NCBI RefSeq assembly: GCF_000520955.1
Contig: NZ_JACC01000007.1
Location: forward strand, 124,001 to 188,000
Length of the DNA: 64,000 nucleotides
Source: Aquimarina pacifica
GTDB taxonomy: Bacteria; Bacteroidota; Bacteroidia; Flavobacteriales; Flavobacteriaceae
Direction of reading: 5' to 3'
Shown here: positions 29,195 to 39,800 of the stretch, piece after piece
Layout: every line of letters begins with the position of its first letter
How positions within the stretch are numbered: the stretch's first letter is position 1
The notes under the pieces: model-generated
Database searches by the model: none
What the model was told of the DNA's origin: nothing
The model's input: only the letters and a program-made list of their open reading frames with translations
Translations under genes and position numbers: made by a program

Positions 29195-29738
29195 TTAACA
29201 CCTCTATATCGAGTTCATTCTCTAGAGTGGCATAATTTCTTGCAGAACTAAAAATATAATCCTCGGGATAGGCTACAATTTTATCTTTTACAGGATTGTT
29301 ATGAATATATTTAATTTTTTGCTGTATAAACCAATTAGAATTCGCGATTTCTGCATGGTATCCATCTTGCCACACTTTGTATTGTTGATTTCGTTTTAGA
29401 TGTTCACACGATGTCCCAAAATAATCTAATAGCCACTCTCTTCTACTCTCTGGATATTCTTTGACTGTCTGAATAATCTTTTTAGAGGTGAATTTCTTAA
29501 AATCTCTAATGATATCTGATAGAATTATTCCTTCCCTTGCTTTACATAACATATGGATATGACTGGGCATAATACAATACGCGTAGATTTCTAAACCTTT
29601 GTATTCTTGACAATATCGAAGGCTGTCTGTAATTACATATTTTTGCTTTACTCTGGTAAATACGTCTATCCAGCCTACAACCGTAATGGTAATAAAATAG
29701 GCCGTATCTGGCATCGTTGCTTTATACTTTGTCGACAT
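29184..29738 (-). CDS. REP-associated tyrosine transposase (RAYT, Y1 family)
   Basis: 184 residues of the IS200-related Y1 transposase superfamily. The HUH motif is H60-I-H62 (MPSHIHML), and the catalytic Tyr is most likely Y144 in KIKYIHNNPVK, the usual C-terminal signature of RAYTs. Such proteins nick and move REP palindromes. Palindromic repeats lie on both sides: the 167-bp array touches the gene's 3' end and decayed copies lie upstream. The last codons and stop (SVL, TAA) are inside repeat sequence. No left and right IS ends with target duplication are evident, which separates it from a normal IS200 insertion. Confidence 0.9.
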   Translation of the reverse strand: MSTKYKATMPDTAYFITITVVGWIDVFTRVKQKYVITDSLRYCQEYKGLEIYAYCIMPSHIHMLCKAREGIILSDIIRDFKKFTSKKIIQTVKEYPESRREWLLDYFGTSCEHLKRNQQYKVWQDGYHAEIANSNWFIQQKIKYIHNNPVKDKIVAYPEDYIFSSARNYATLENELDIEVLSVL

Positions 29739-29852
29739 GCTATTTTCTATAAATGAATGTAGATTGCAAGTATAGAAAAGAGTAGTTTCGTTTTTTGAAA
29801 TTATAAAATTTCTTTATTAAAAACAGCATACACTTTTATGATAGTACGTTAT

Positions 29853-30118
29853 AGATTTGAAATCTGTATTGCTGACTATACTAAAGTATGAGATGATTTT
29901 TAAACCTCCAAAAAGCATAATATAATACATATTTTCAAATTGATAGGGCCGATTTGCAATCCGTTCACAGACGTGTTTTCGAGCGAGCTGACACGAAAAA
30001 TAGTTTGGATAGCGCGGATTTGCACCTAATATCCGTGCGTTACCCAACCCATACACTATATCTCACTCTTGTCCGGCACGGAAAATGGTTCCGCTCTATC
30101 ATATCCGAGCGAAGTAGA
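29853..30118. repeat. Decayed copies of the REP-like unit upstream of RAYT
   Basis: 29853-29865 is a bare palindrome (AGATTTGAAATCT). From 29940 the sequence TTGATAGGGCCGATTTGC and, at 30066-30118, a block close to CACGGAAAATAGTTCCGC followed by ATCATATCtGAGCGAA of the tandem unit are recognisable but diverged. The GCGGATTTGC half of another hairpin is at 30013-30022. Order of elements matches the intact unit only in part. Confidence 0.7.
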
Positions 30119-30186
30119 TAAAATGTTGACTTCTAAAAAGTTTAAAAGATTTCTTTGATCAAAATATGTCCTCGCTTAAAAACATA

Positions 30187-30224
30187 AAAAAACCACAACA
30201 CATTTTAGAATGCTGTGATTTTTT
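30187..30224 (-). terminator. Minus-strand terminator after the YD-repeat region
   Basis: On the minus strand, AAAAAATCACAGCA pairs with TGTTGTGGTTTTTT through 12 Watson-Crick and two G-U pairs around a 10-base loop and ends in a T-run. On the plus strand the two wobbles become mismatches, so the structure is directional. Confidence 0.65.
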
Positions 30225-30683
30225 ACTATTTATTTCTCACTCATACGCTGCACATTCCTGTGTTCCGAAAATAAGCCTAAGTAAAAGTCATGCCTCCTTA
30301 ACGACGACTGCCACATAACCAATAAACAGCTAACCGTTATGCTTATCTCTGAGACCACGGAACGTCTCGATTTTGACAGTATGTACGATTTCTCGACGCT
30401 TCATCGGAAGGTTCGCTTTCGCTCATCTCTTTTACTCTCACTTGACTCCTAAAAAAAGCCTTTTCCTTTCTCGCTTCATACTAACAGATCACTCCATTAA
30501 CATTAGAAAGGTAGTTTGATACCCGCTGCTGTAAGCCGATATCGGTAGACCTACTACCATCTTATTTTCAGTTACGAGATTCTTTCGAACCTCTCACAGC
30601 ACACTCCGCGCCATCAGGAAGGCACGAGCCTAGAGGCATCGCGCTAGCCGTTACTTAATCCTGCTCGCGCCAGCTGAGGATAC
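30225..30683 (-). other. Non-coding, relatively GC-rich, structured-looking segment of unknown identity
   Basis: About 460 bases with no credible ORF on either strand, visibly richer in G+C than the flanks. The minus strand shows many short inverted elements (for example GGTAGTAGGTCTACC, GAGAGGTTCGAAAGAATCTC and GAGCGAAAGC) and lies between the end of the YD-repeat operon and a minus-strand terminator. It could be part of a large RNA such as a group II intron remnant: GTACG at its 5' edge is one base from the intron GUGYG start. I could not identify a domain V, so this stays a guess. It does not resemble rRNA, tmRNA or RNase P RNA as I know them. Confidence 0.35.
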
Positions 30684-30971
30684 TTAATTCGTACTTAATT
30701 GTAGACTCACAAAAATAAAATAAGATATCAATGATATCATAATAATTGTAAGCAATAGATTAATAATAAACCATAACTTACTCTTTTTTGATATCAAAAA
30801 AGAGCTTTTTGAAATTAGTATAAATGATGATATACTCCCTAATAAAAATGATATTGAAAATAATAGCTGATTAACTATATTCAATTCCCACGTTTGAGTA
30901 AAAATTATTATAGTTATGCTTATAATAATATATACAAAATAAATAAGTTTTATCATATTCTTAGTTTCCAT
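30684..30971 (-). CDS. Small three-helix membrane protein, candidate immunity protein
   Basis: 95 residues, almost wholly hydrophobic, with three probable membrane helices (about residues 7-27, 32-55 and 66-90) separated by a short Lys/Ser-rich loop (SKKSKLW). I do not recognise the family. Its ATG overlaps the last codons of the 1967-aa YD-repeat gene by 11 bases (a second Met at 30956 would start just after that stop), so the two are translationally linked. A small protein coded right behind a polymorphic-toxin-like gene is often the immunity factor, and a membrane protein would suit a lipase-like toxin. Its end borders the odd non-coding block, so the C-terminus might be truncated. Confidence 0.6.
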   Translation of the reverse strand: METKNMIKLIYFVYIIISITIIIFTQTWELNIVNQLLFSISFLLGSISSFILISKSSFLISKKSKLWFIINLLLTIIMISLISYFIFVSLQLSTN

Positions 30972-33900
30972 CTATTATTTTTTTCACATCTTCAGATACC
31001 TTTTCTCGAACATCGTTATCGATTTTCTGATGAGAAGTATCTTCTATTTTCTTATTACTTATTTTTGTTGTTTTATTTCCATTTGTCGGTTCAATGTCTT
31101 CTCCTCCTATGGAAAAAAAATTATCTTGGAAGTAATTTATAGCTTCTTTTACGTTTTCTGGAATATTATCATTGTCATAAAAATCAGCTATATCTATGGT
31201 AATTAATAAATCAACACTAATTTCTTCATTATCATTAACAACGTTAACTAAATTATCAGCTCCCAAACTATGTCCAATAAGAATAAGTTTTCCATCGGGC
31301 TTAGATTTTCTAAAATCCTTTATAGATTTTGATATATCATTTTTTGTTCTTGAAACATGTGCTGCGGAAAAAACCGCTACTTGAGCATCATTCCTAGAAC
31401 CAAATTTATTTACAAGAGTGCTCGAAAAACTATTTTCGTCCAATTTTGCGCCTGGATCATTCTGAACTTGTGTTTTACCTTTAGGAGGATTACCACCTTT
31501 CCAACCCTGAACAGCAATAATTAAATTATTAGTTTCTTTGTTTATTTCAACAGGCTCTAAACCTTCTAATTCTCTAGCATCTATAACTCTATTCCCACTA
31601 AAAACATAACCTCCCCAATCCATATAATCCTCTGTTAAAGGGTCAATGGTCATAAATCTACCGATTGCAGGATCGTGATTTCTCCATTTAAATTGTATCC
31701 AATTTAAGCCTAGTTCATTTTGCTCTTCCTGTTCTTGGAAACCATATTCGTAATCTCTACCAACAATAGTATTATTATACCCTTTATGTTGTAGTCCAAA
31801 CGGATAGTAGTTCTTTTCTTCTACAATCTCAGAAGCAGTAATAGAACCATTACCATCAGCATCTTTATACGATATCCTAATATTCCCTAAATGATCCTTG
31901 TATTGATACACATAATTAAATGATGAGATTGCTTCGTTACTACTTACAATCACGGGTTCGATATATCCCTCTGGTTGATTAAAGAACTCTAACACTCCAT
32001 TTTTATACACATAATTACCTGCATACTCGGTTTCTATTAAAGAACTTCCTTCTGAGACAATTTTCTTTTGTTTTACCCCAGTGGCATCGTAAATATAAGA
32101 AATAGTTCCTGTATTAGCACCATTAGAAATATTTACTGATACAGGTAAATTAAGATGGTTATAGCCGATATCGGTAATCCCCTTATTTTGATCTACAGTC
32201 ATATTGCCATTATCATCATAGACATAATCATCATTTGTATTAGTCCCATCAACAAATCCATAGCCTGTATTACCCGAATCACTAACACGCATCAATTTAT
32301 TACCCATATCATAGCTATAAGACAAGAGATCCATATCCCCAAATAACGTGGCATCATCATTAAGATGTCCTTTTCTATCAAGCGTTAAAATATTGCCTCT
32401 ATCGTCATAAGAAATCCAATCAACAGTGTAGTTATCTTCACTACTATTCGCCTTAAAAATTCGATTCAGAGAATCATAATAATAGGTATACCATCGTTGT
32501 TGTTGATCATTTGCTGTTGCCCATTCGGTTTCACTAATATTACCATTATATAAACCATATCCACCACGTGTCGGACTATTATACTTGATTTTAAACCCAA
32601 ATAAATTGTTCCCTAAATTCGCAGGATCGTTAATCCCAGTGAGCCAACCTCTGATATTATAAGAATAATGGACTTGCTGTAATGGTGATATTTCATCACT
32701 AATGTTATCTGCGACATTACCTCCTACTTTTTTTGAGGTAAGTTGCCCCAAGACATCATACACATTACTGGTAATGAGTTCTGCTTCTTGATCATTGATC
32801 GTTTGTGCTTGCGTTAACATTCTACCCATATGATCATACTCAAAACTATCAACAGTCACAATATCACTATTACCCTCTTTTTTATGGGTAGTTTTAGTTT
32901 CTAAAACTTTTCCTACAAAATCCAAATGAGTTTCGAGTATATCTACAGTACCCAAATATTGATTTTGGCTTACAGCATAAATCGGTCTAGACTTTTGATC
33001 ATAATACGTCACAGAAGTTATCCAATCCTCGGTCTCTAATACTTTTACTTTGCTTCCCGTAGCTAAAGATTTGGTATTGATTGATATGGATGCTCCATAT
33101 ATCGTACTTGGAGTTTCAAAAACACTAGCCTCACTGGCTAAAAATTCATAGGAATCATAGTAATTTACGGTCAACACTTCTGCGTTTTGTGCATTGGGGT
33201 ACCCTTGATTATCATAATACATTATAATACCTCCAATATTTGCAACACTACTTTGTTCTACCCAAAGTTGATCTGTAAATGAGTTCAGTTCTTCTTGCAA
33301 TTCTGGTCGATCTCTACTATCCGTTAGTTTACCTGTATAAGCAACCCTACCAAAAGCATCATATTTTGTAAACAACCATTGGTTGTCTTGTTTTAGCAAT
33401 GCATCTTGTGTTAATACGGGTTGATCGAGTTTGTTATACACGATAGACTCCCATTCCTTCCCAGGGATTTTCTTTTCGATCAATCGGTTTCTATAATCAT
33501 ATCGGTATTGATAACTCAATGCTTCAAACTCTGATTGGTCTGCAGTATACCATCCTTTCTTTGGTGGTAATACAAAAGTCAGGTTTCCAAAATCATCATA
33601 CACATAATACGTATTCACACTATATGGTTCTTCATACCCTGCAGGTTCAACATAATTCCTTTTTAATACAACTCGACCTAGTTTATCTTTATATTCAAAA
33701 GAATTGCGTTTATTACCACCATCATTAGAAGTCCAGTTTTCATCTTTTACTTGGGTACGAAATAACTCATTAACATCATAATAACCATTATTAACTAATA
33801 CTGGTTTTTGGGTATCACCGTTTTCAAAAAGAACCGAATAGTGAACAACCTCTGACCCATAGGTATTGGTTCCCCATAGGTGTTTTATAGTGTGATCATC

Positions 33901-36864
33901 ATCGCTAGAAGCGTTTGCTTTCCAGGCAGTACCAGGAGCACCTTGCTCTAACACTCTATTTAGCGGTGATGATTCGAATATACTTTCTGAATAGGCATTT
34001 ACATCGGCCGTGGCTACCCCTGTAAAATCGTTAGGATAAACAGCTTTATAATAACTATTGATATCGGTATTTATATTTACAGATCGATAACTCGCATAGT
34101 TCCCGGATGCCTCATACGGCAAGTATTCTTTATTTTGTCTTCCATAGGCATCATACTCAATATGGGTAATTATATCTTTATCATATGCCGATGCTCTTAT
34201 GGCATTCTGTTGCATTGGCCTACCCAATCCATCATAATAAGTAATACTCTCAATTACATCTTTATTGAGCTCTATGTCGGTAGAAGAAGTCATCTCTTTT
34301 TGATAACTACGAGTAAACACATAATTCTGATCAGAAAAAGTTAAGGGATCATATAAGGCATTAAGACAACCTTCTTTTTTACCATATTCATTAGGGCATC
34401 GATCCCCATTATCGGCAATATAACCATCAGGTTGATCACAGACTTGCAACCAATCTGCAGGGTCACCAAATCCATCAGTATCATGGTCAGCATACCATAT
34501 AGGTATAGGGATAATATCGTAATTAACTGTTACGGTATCACTCCAACAACCACTACTATTATTTACCGATCGCAAATAATACACACTGCCCTCGGTTAAT
34601 GTAATAGATGTCGAGGAATTTGTGGTACTTTCTCCTGAGCGACTAGACTGCCAATACCAGGTTTCTCCATCGGGTGTAGCACCTTGCATAGTCAACATAC
34701 TCTCCCCACAACTATTAATCACGGTAGGAGCTTCTGGCTCTTCTGGACTTATATTAATATCAAAATCAACAAACAGTGCAGGTCCCCAACATCCGGTTTC
34801 ATCATTTCTAGCTCTTAGATATAAGAAACTTCCTGTATCGAGGGAGTAAAAAGGGCTATTAACCGTAGCAGTTACCTCCTCAAAAGTAAAATAAGCCGCA
34901 GTACCTGTTGCACTCTCTTGCCAATACCAGGTTATCCCATCAGGTGGTGTTTGCCTGGTGATAATCGTTTCATCACACTCGTTAATAACAGTTGGCATCA
35001 AAGGTGCATCAGGAATCGTAATATCATCAAATTCAATAATTACAGCATCACCCCACCAATCAAAACTAATATTTTTGGCTCGTAAGTAATATACGTTACC
35101 ACTAGTCAAAGTAATGGTCTCTGAGGAGTTCGATGTACTTGTTCCCGTTGGACTTTCTTGCCAATACCAAATCTCTTCATCATCTGGACTAGCTTCCCTG
35201 GTTATAATTGCTTGCCCACAGCTTTCTTCAACAATAAATCCGTACGACGGTACATCAGGTTCTTTAGTATTAAAATAGCGCGCTTCACTCCAACAGCCAG
35301 AAACATTATTCCGTGCTCTTAGAAACATATCATCATCATTAAAATTATCTTCTTCTTTTTCAGTATACTCCAACGAGGTACCATCTGCACTTTCTTGCCA
35401 ATACCAGGTTTCTCCTTCTGGAGCATCACCCATCATAAATGTGGGCCTCCCAAAATTACTAAAACTAATAATGGTGGGCAACGGCGGCATCTCAGGAGTT
35501 GTAGCTGTGTTAATTGTATATGACATAGATCGCGCAGTACCCCAACACAACGAAGTATTGTTTCTCGATCTCAAATAATATTGTGTACCACTGGTACGAG
35601 TAACCGAACTCGAAGAATTGGCAGTACTGGTTCCTGTAGCTGTATCCTGCCAATACCAGGTCTCCTCACTAGGGGACGTATCGGTAGTCAAAACTACTTT
35701 GCCACATTCGTCACTTACTGTAGGTGCATCAGGAATATCAGGTACGGTATTCACGTTATATGTTATACTTCGTAAACTACTCCAACAATCCGCTGTATTA
35801 TTTTTGGCTCTTAGATAATAGGTCGTACCACTAGTACGCGTAATGGATTCTGAAGAGTTTGCAGTACTTCTGTCAGAGCTGCTATTTTGCCAATACCAGG
35901 TTACACCTTCTGGTGGCGTACCCCGAGTTAATACCGTCTCGCCACAGTTATTAGTAACTGTTGGAGCATCTGGTCGATCAGGGTCTATATCCACTGTAAC
36001 ATCGATTCTTCTTGCTATACTCCAGCATCCTGTTATTCTATTTCTAGCTCTTAAATACATCACCTCTGCATCACTCGTATACTTATCATTACTTTGGTCA
36101 TTTCTTGATATCCCAGTAGCTGTTTCTTGCCAATAGTAAGTAATATCGTTATCCAGATCGTCGGGAATATTCATTATTACTTCTGTTTTACCACACTTTC
36201 TTTCAATAGTCGGGGCCAGTGGGATCTCTGGTTCTTCAATAATTTCGAAATAAGTGCTTACTGCAACTCCCCAATCTCCTGACGAATTATTACGCCCTCT
36301 TAAATAATAGACAGTACCACTGGTTAATGTGACTGAGGTAGATGAATTTGCAGTGCTGGTACCAGAACCACTACTTTGCCAGTACCAGGTTTCTCCATTG
36401 GGTGGGGCATTTCTTGTTAAAACAACTTGTCCACAACCACCACTTACTGTTGGAGCATCAGGTATATTAATAGTTGTATCAATAACTCGTGCCTCACTCC
36501 AGCACCCAGTGTCATCATCCTTAGATCTCAAATAAATAACATCACCAATATCAAGGGTGTATTCTTCCCTACTATTATAGAAACTAGCAAAAGTTCCCGT
36601 AGCATTCCATTGCCAATACCATGTTTCCCCAGCAGGAGCTTCTCCCATTCTAAGTGTAATTTCATCATCATCAATCTCAACATCAGGCATCGCCGGCATC
36701 GCAGGAGGATCACAAAGAGTAGCGATACTAATAACGCTATAATCGTGATTAATTGCTGTAGTATTCACAAAATTTCCTGGGGTTACATTGCTTTTTGACT
36801 GCACTCCAAAACTAAAGAGCAACAAGCTTACATAAATTCCTATGGTTTTTATTGTATTGTTCAT
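30961..36864 (-). CDS. YD-repeat/RHS-core protein with Ig-like modules and lipase-like C-terminus
   Basis: 1967 residues. Signal peptide (1-24); nine Ig-like modules of about 85 residues (about 50-800), each with a WYWQ-type strand and YYLR motif; a TSP3-like Ca-binding stretch (DHDTDGFGDPADW); a DUF6443-type region from TYYDGLGRPMQQ; YD repeats to about 1640; then an RHS core (GLNWIQFKWRNHDPAIGRF ... GRFMTIDPLTEDY). After the core the last 200 residues (30961-31563) change to an alpha/beta-hydrolase-like domain with LIGHSLGAD, the nucleophile elbow of lipases. This is the layout of a polymorphic toxin. No type IX secretion C-terminal domain is present, since the C-terminus is the effector. 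Second gene of a three-gene operon. Confidence 0.85.
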   Translation of the reverse strand: MNNTIKTIGIYVSLLLFSFGVQSKSNVTPGNFVNTTAINHDYSVISIATLCDPPAMPAMPDVEIDDDEITLRMGEAPAGETWYWQWNATGTFASFYNSREEYTLDIGDVIYLRSKDDDTGCWSEARVIDTTINIPDAPTVSGGCGQVVLTRNAPPNGETWYWQSSGSGTSTANSSTSVTLTSGTVYYLRGRNNSSGDWGVAVSTYFEIIEEPEIPLAPTIERKCGKTEVIMNIPDDLDNDITYYWQETATGISRNDQSNDKYTSDAEVMYLRARNRITGCWSIARRIDVTVDIDPDRPDAPTVTNNCGETVLTRGTPPEGVTWYWQNSSSDRSTANSSESITRTSGTTYYLRAKNNTADCWSSLRSITYNVNTVPDIPDAPTVSDECGKVVLTTDTSPSEETWYWQDTATGTSTANSSSSVTRTSGTQYYLRSRNNTSLCWGTARSMSYTINTATTPEMPPLPTIISFSNFGRPTFMMGDAPEGETWYWQESADGTSLEYTEKEEDNFNDDDMFLRARNNVSGCWSEARYFNTKEPDVPSYGFIVEESCGQAIITREASPDDEEIWYWQESPTGTSTSNSSETITLTSGNVYYLRAKNISFDWWGDAVIIEFDDITIPDAPLMPTVINECDETIITRQTPPDGITWYWQESATGTAAYFTFEEVTATVNSPFYSLDTGSFLYLRARNDETGCWGPALFVDFDINISPEEPEAPTVINSCGESMLTMQGATPDGETWYWQSSRSGESTTNSSTSITLTEGSVYYLRSVNNSSGCWSDTVTVNYDIIPIPIWYADHDTDGFGDPADWLQVCDQPDGYIADNGDRCPNEYGKKEGCLNALYDPLTFSDQNYVFTRSYQKEMTSSTDIELNKDVIESITYYDGLGRPMQQNAIRASAYDKDIITHIEYDAYGRQNKEYLPYEASGNYASYRSVNINTDINSYYKAVYPNDFTGVATADVNAYSESIFESSPLNRVLEQGAPGTAWKANASSDDDHTIKHLWGTNTYGSEVVHYSVLFENGDTQKPVLVNNGYYDVNELFRTQVKDENWTSNDGGNKRNSFEYKDKLGRVVLKRNYVEPAGYEEPYSVNTYYVYDDFGNLTFVLPPKKGWYTADQSEFEALSYQYRYDYRNRLIEKKIPGKEWESIVYNKLDQPVLTQDALLKQDNQWLFTKYDAFGRVAYTGKLTDSRDRPELQEELNSFTDQLWVEQSSVANIGGIIMYYDNQGYPNAQNAEVLTVNYYDSYEFLASEASVFETPSTIYGASISINTKSLATGSKVKVLETEDWITSVTYYDQKSRPIYAVSQNQYLGTVDILETHLDFVGKVLETKTTHKKEGNSDIVTVDSFEYDHMGRMLTQAQTINDQEAELITSNVYDVLGQLTSKKVGGNVADNISDEISPLQQVHYSYNIRGWLTGINDPANLGNNLFGFKIKYNSPTRGGYGLYNGNISETEWATANDQQQRWYTYYYDSLNRIFKANSSEDNYTVDWISYDDRGNILTLDRKGHLNDDATLFGDMDLLSYSYDMGNKLMRVSDSGNTGYGFVDGTNTNDDYVYDDNGNMTVDQNKGITDIGYNHLNLPVSVNISNGANTGTISYIYDATGVKQKKIVSEGSSLIETEYAGNYVYKNGVLEFFNQPEGYIEPVIVSSNEAISSFNYVYQYKDHLGNIRISYKDADGNGSITASEIVEEKNYYPFGLQHKGYNNTIVGRDYEYGFQEQEEQNELGLNWIQFKWRNHDPAIGRFMTIDPLTEDYMDWGGYVFSGNRVIDARELEGLEPVEINKETNNLIIAVQGWKGGNPPKGKTQVQNDPGAKLDENSFSSTLVNKFGSRNDAQVAVFSAAHVSRTKNDISKSIKDFRKSKPDGKLILIGHSLGADNLVNVVNDNEEISVDLLITIDIADFYDNDNIPENVKEAINYFQDNFFSIGGEDIEPTNGNKTTKISNKKIEDTSHQKIDNDVREKVSEDVKKIIDGN

Positions 36865-36871
36865 AATACTC

Positions 36872-39800
36872 TTAGTTTTTATAATTGTACCTATTCTCTG
36901 ATATCAAATTCCCTTCTTGATCCCTCACAAATTCTAATCGATTAAAATCATCATATTCATAATAGATGGTATAACCATTTGGATTAGTGATACTGCTTAT
37001 CCCAACCAACGGATCATATGTATAGGTTGTAATCATGGTTTCGCTCATATTAGAATTATTTCGTAAATCATTAATCGAAGAAAGGTTTGAATCACTATAA
37101 CTCTTAAGGCTTGCCATAGAAATACCTAAAGCTAACGCTATTTGATCATAAGAAGCATTTTCTATTTTGGCTATAGGAAATTGTTGATTGTACCCCCAAA
37201 TGTATGACGTATGAGGACCACTCTCTTCAGATATTTCTAATGGTTTGCCATTTTCGTTATATGAATGATAGGTAACTCTGTTTTCTAGAGATTGTGTGTT
37301 CTTTGCTGTTTGTATTTGGCTCGGCAATACGAAATTCTCAAATTCAGAAAATTGATTACGCTTAACCTCTATAATTTCATCATCAATTTTGGTAACAGTT
37401 TGAACAAGTGTCGAGATACGGTGTAAACCATCTTGTTGTAGTTTTCTGATTTGCGCATATTCATTAGAAGTAAAATTACCTCCTTCATCAAGTGAGCTAG
37501 CCCCTGTAATATCATCGGGATAGTACATTTTTGTAGTCATTTTCTTTGCATTACTATCTGTTGTTTCAGTTCTTGTTACCTGTAAATGATCAGAATTATC
37601 ATAGTAATAATCAGTATTTTGGGTTATAGGGTTTTCACCATTTATATCATATCGAGTAGTACTTTCGCCACTCAGGTAGCACCAATTCGAATAATTATCG
37701 TAAGGGTTAAATGTCATTCCTACTGGCAAAAATGTTGAGGATGAAGAGGTAACAGCTATTGGTGATCTATGAATAAACATTCCCTGAGTATTTTTCATTA
37801 TACTAGCATTAACCAAATAATAATATGCCTTTTTCTCTACAGTGATGTTGTTTGCATTTTTTACAGTGATCAATCTTAATTTTCCATTTCTGGTATCAGA
37901 TTGTACAGGAAAATTGGGAATGGCATTAGAATAATTTGTTACGGGTTTAAAGTTGTAAAACTCATGAATGGTTTCACCCTGATATTGATTTTCTTCATAA
38001 CCAATAGACACACGACTATAACCAATATAATTATTACCAGTTATACTCAGAGGAATAATTGTACTGGAAGAACCAATTAAATATGATTGATTACTTACAC
38101 AATTAAGAACAGTCCCACCTGCTGCTGCTGCAATTTTTATGTTAGAAATACTCTGATTATAATGATATATTGGATCTGCCATTAATACCCCAGAACTTAC
38201 CTCTTCATTTTCTGTATGATATTCAATTTTTTTAATCATTGACGTATTACCATCTTCCATGGTAATGTTACTAATTCTTAATCCAGCAGCATCTATAGGT
38301 AAATTTGCTGTAATGGGTTCTTCTTGATAGCTCCACCAGGTTTGTACTCTAAGATATTCATGTGGGTAATGAATAAACATTTTATATCTACCAGGAGTTA
38401 AATATAATATTCTTGAGCCCTCCTGGTAGTAATCATCAGCTGTTAATGTCGGACCTTGCCCATATTGTTCCCACACTCCATTTTCCCATTTATAGTATCC
38501 TATATAACTGCCTCTCATAGCAGCTTGCGGATCCGTTTCAATTTTTTGGACGAAATAGTTAAGTGTGACTTTTACATTATCATCAACAATCTCAAACTCA
38601 TTACTTTCGCAATGAATAATTTCTGGGGTGTCTGGACTCCCTGGAGCATATCCCTCACAACCAGGTCCCAGTAGTCCAGCTCTATTGCCATCATCTATAA
38701 CTTTATTGCCTTGATATTGATTTGACTCCCATTCAAAAATCTGTCTTCCCCCTGTTGGAAGAGTAACTTCCTCAAGGACAAAGTATTTAGTGAATTCTTC
38801 ATAAGGATCGCGATCAGCTCCCTCTAGATAGGCGCTTTGAACTTCATAATTACTATCTACATATTCCCAATAGATACCGGGAATCAAACTTCCTGGTTTT
38901 AGACTTGAATTAGAAACATCTCCCCATCGCTTTAAATTGCTATTGTTAGCATTATTAAAATAACCCCAATGATCTACCGAAAGTGTAGTTTTTGATGGAA
39001 TATTAATTCCCGGATCATTATAGCTAAAATCATAATTTTGACCATTCATAGAAAAACTATCCAGTTTAAGTCTATAATATTTGGAGATTTCAGTATCTGC
39101 TACCTGTTTTTGAAAGTAATCATATGTAAAATCAGCAAACACTATTGGCTCTGTATTTGCATTACTATACACACTAATATCATCGAGTTTTTGAGGATTA
39201 GCAACAGAGTTTGAACTTGATTCCATATCAATCCTATCACTAGTATTGAATATTACATAACCATTATCAAAATTAATCCTCGAGAGATGCACATCCTTAG
39301 TCACATCTACAGTGCCAGTGTTTATTCTAGGTACTTCGGTATTTACTACCGAATTGCCTGTACTGCATATTACATTAAAATCATAAAACTTTGAAGCCGA
39401 TTGACTTACTCTAATCTGACTCTGTGTTGCATGCTCATCCTCTTCATATTCAAAAGTAATTGTCTGTGCACCATTAGAAGATTCGATTGTATCTAAATAC
39501 CAAGTAGTAATCATATCTGCTGTACCACCATTAGTTCTTAAGTCGGTATCAGGATTAAGAACATCTGATAAGGTTTCTGTATCACTACTATAAGAATACG
39601 TCCTTGTAGTCTCAGGAACAGAAAAGTAATATGAAATTCCTTTTGGATCTGTAATAATCCAAAGAGCTTCTTCTATTAAGTATCGTATACGAATCGCTTC
39701 TGCCTCTAGAGGCAGACCGATTATCTCATTCTCATCAGATTTTTCTATCACAAACTTTCCTGAAAAATTACCAAAATTATAATAAAAGATATCAGGTTCA

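Noticed and set aside
29817..30056. 79-codon minus-strand frame
   Set aside because: It runs through decayed REP copies, has no recognisable product and no start context.
30225..30683. tmRNA, RNase P RNA or rRNA fragment
   Set aside because: None of the conserved stretches I know for these RNAs is visible on either strand.
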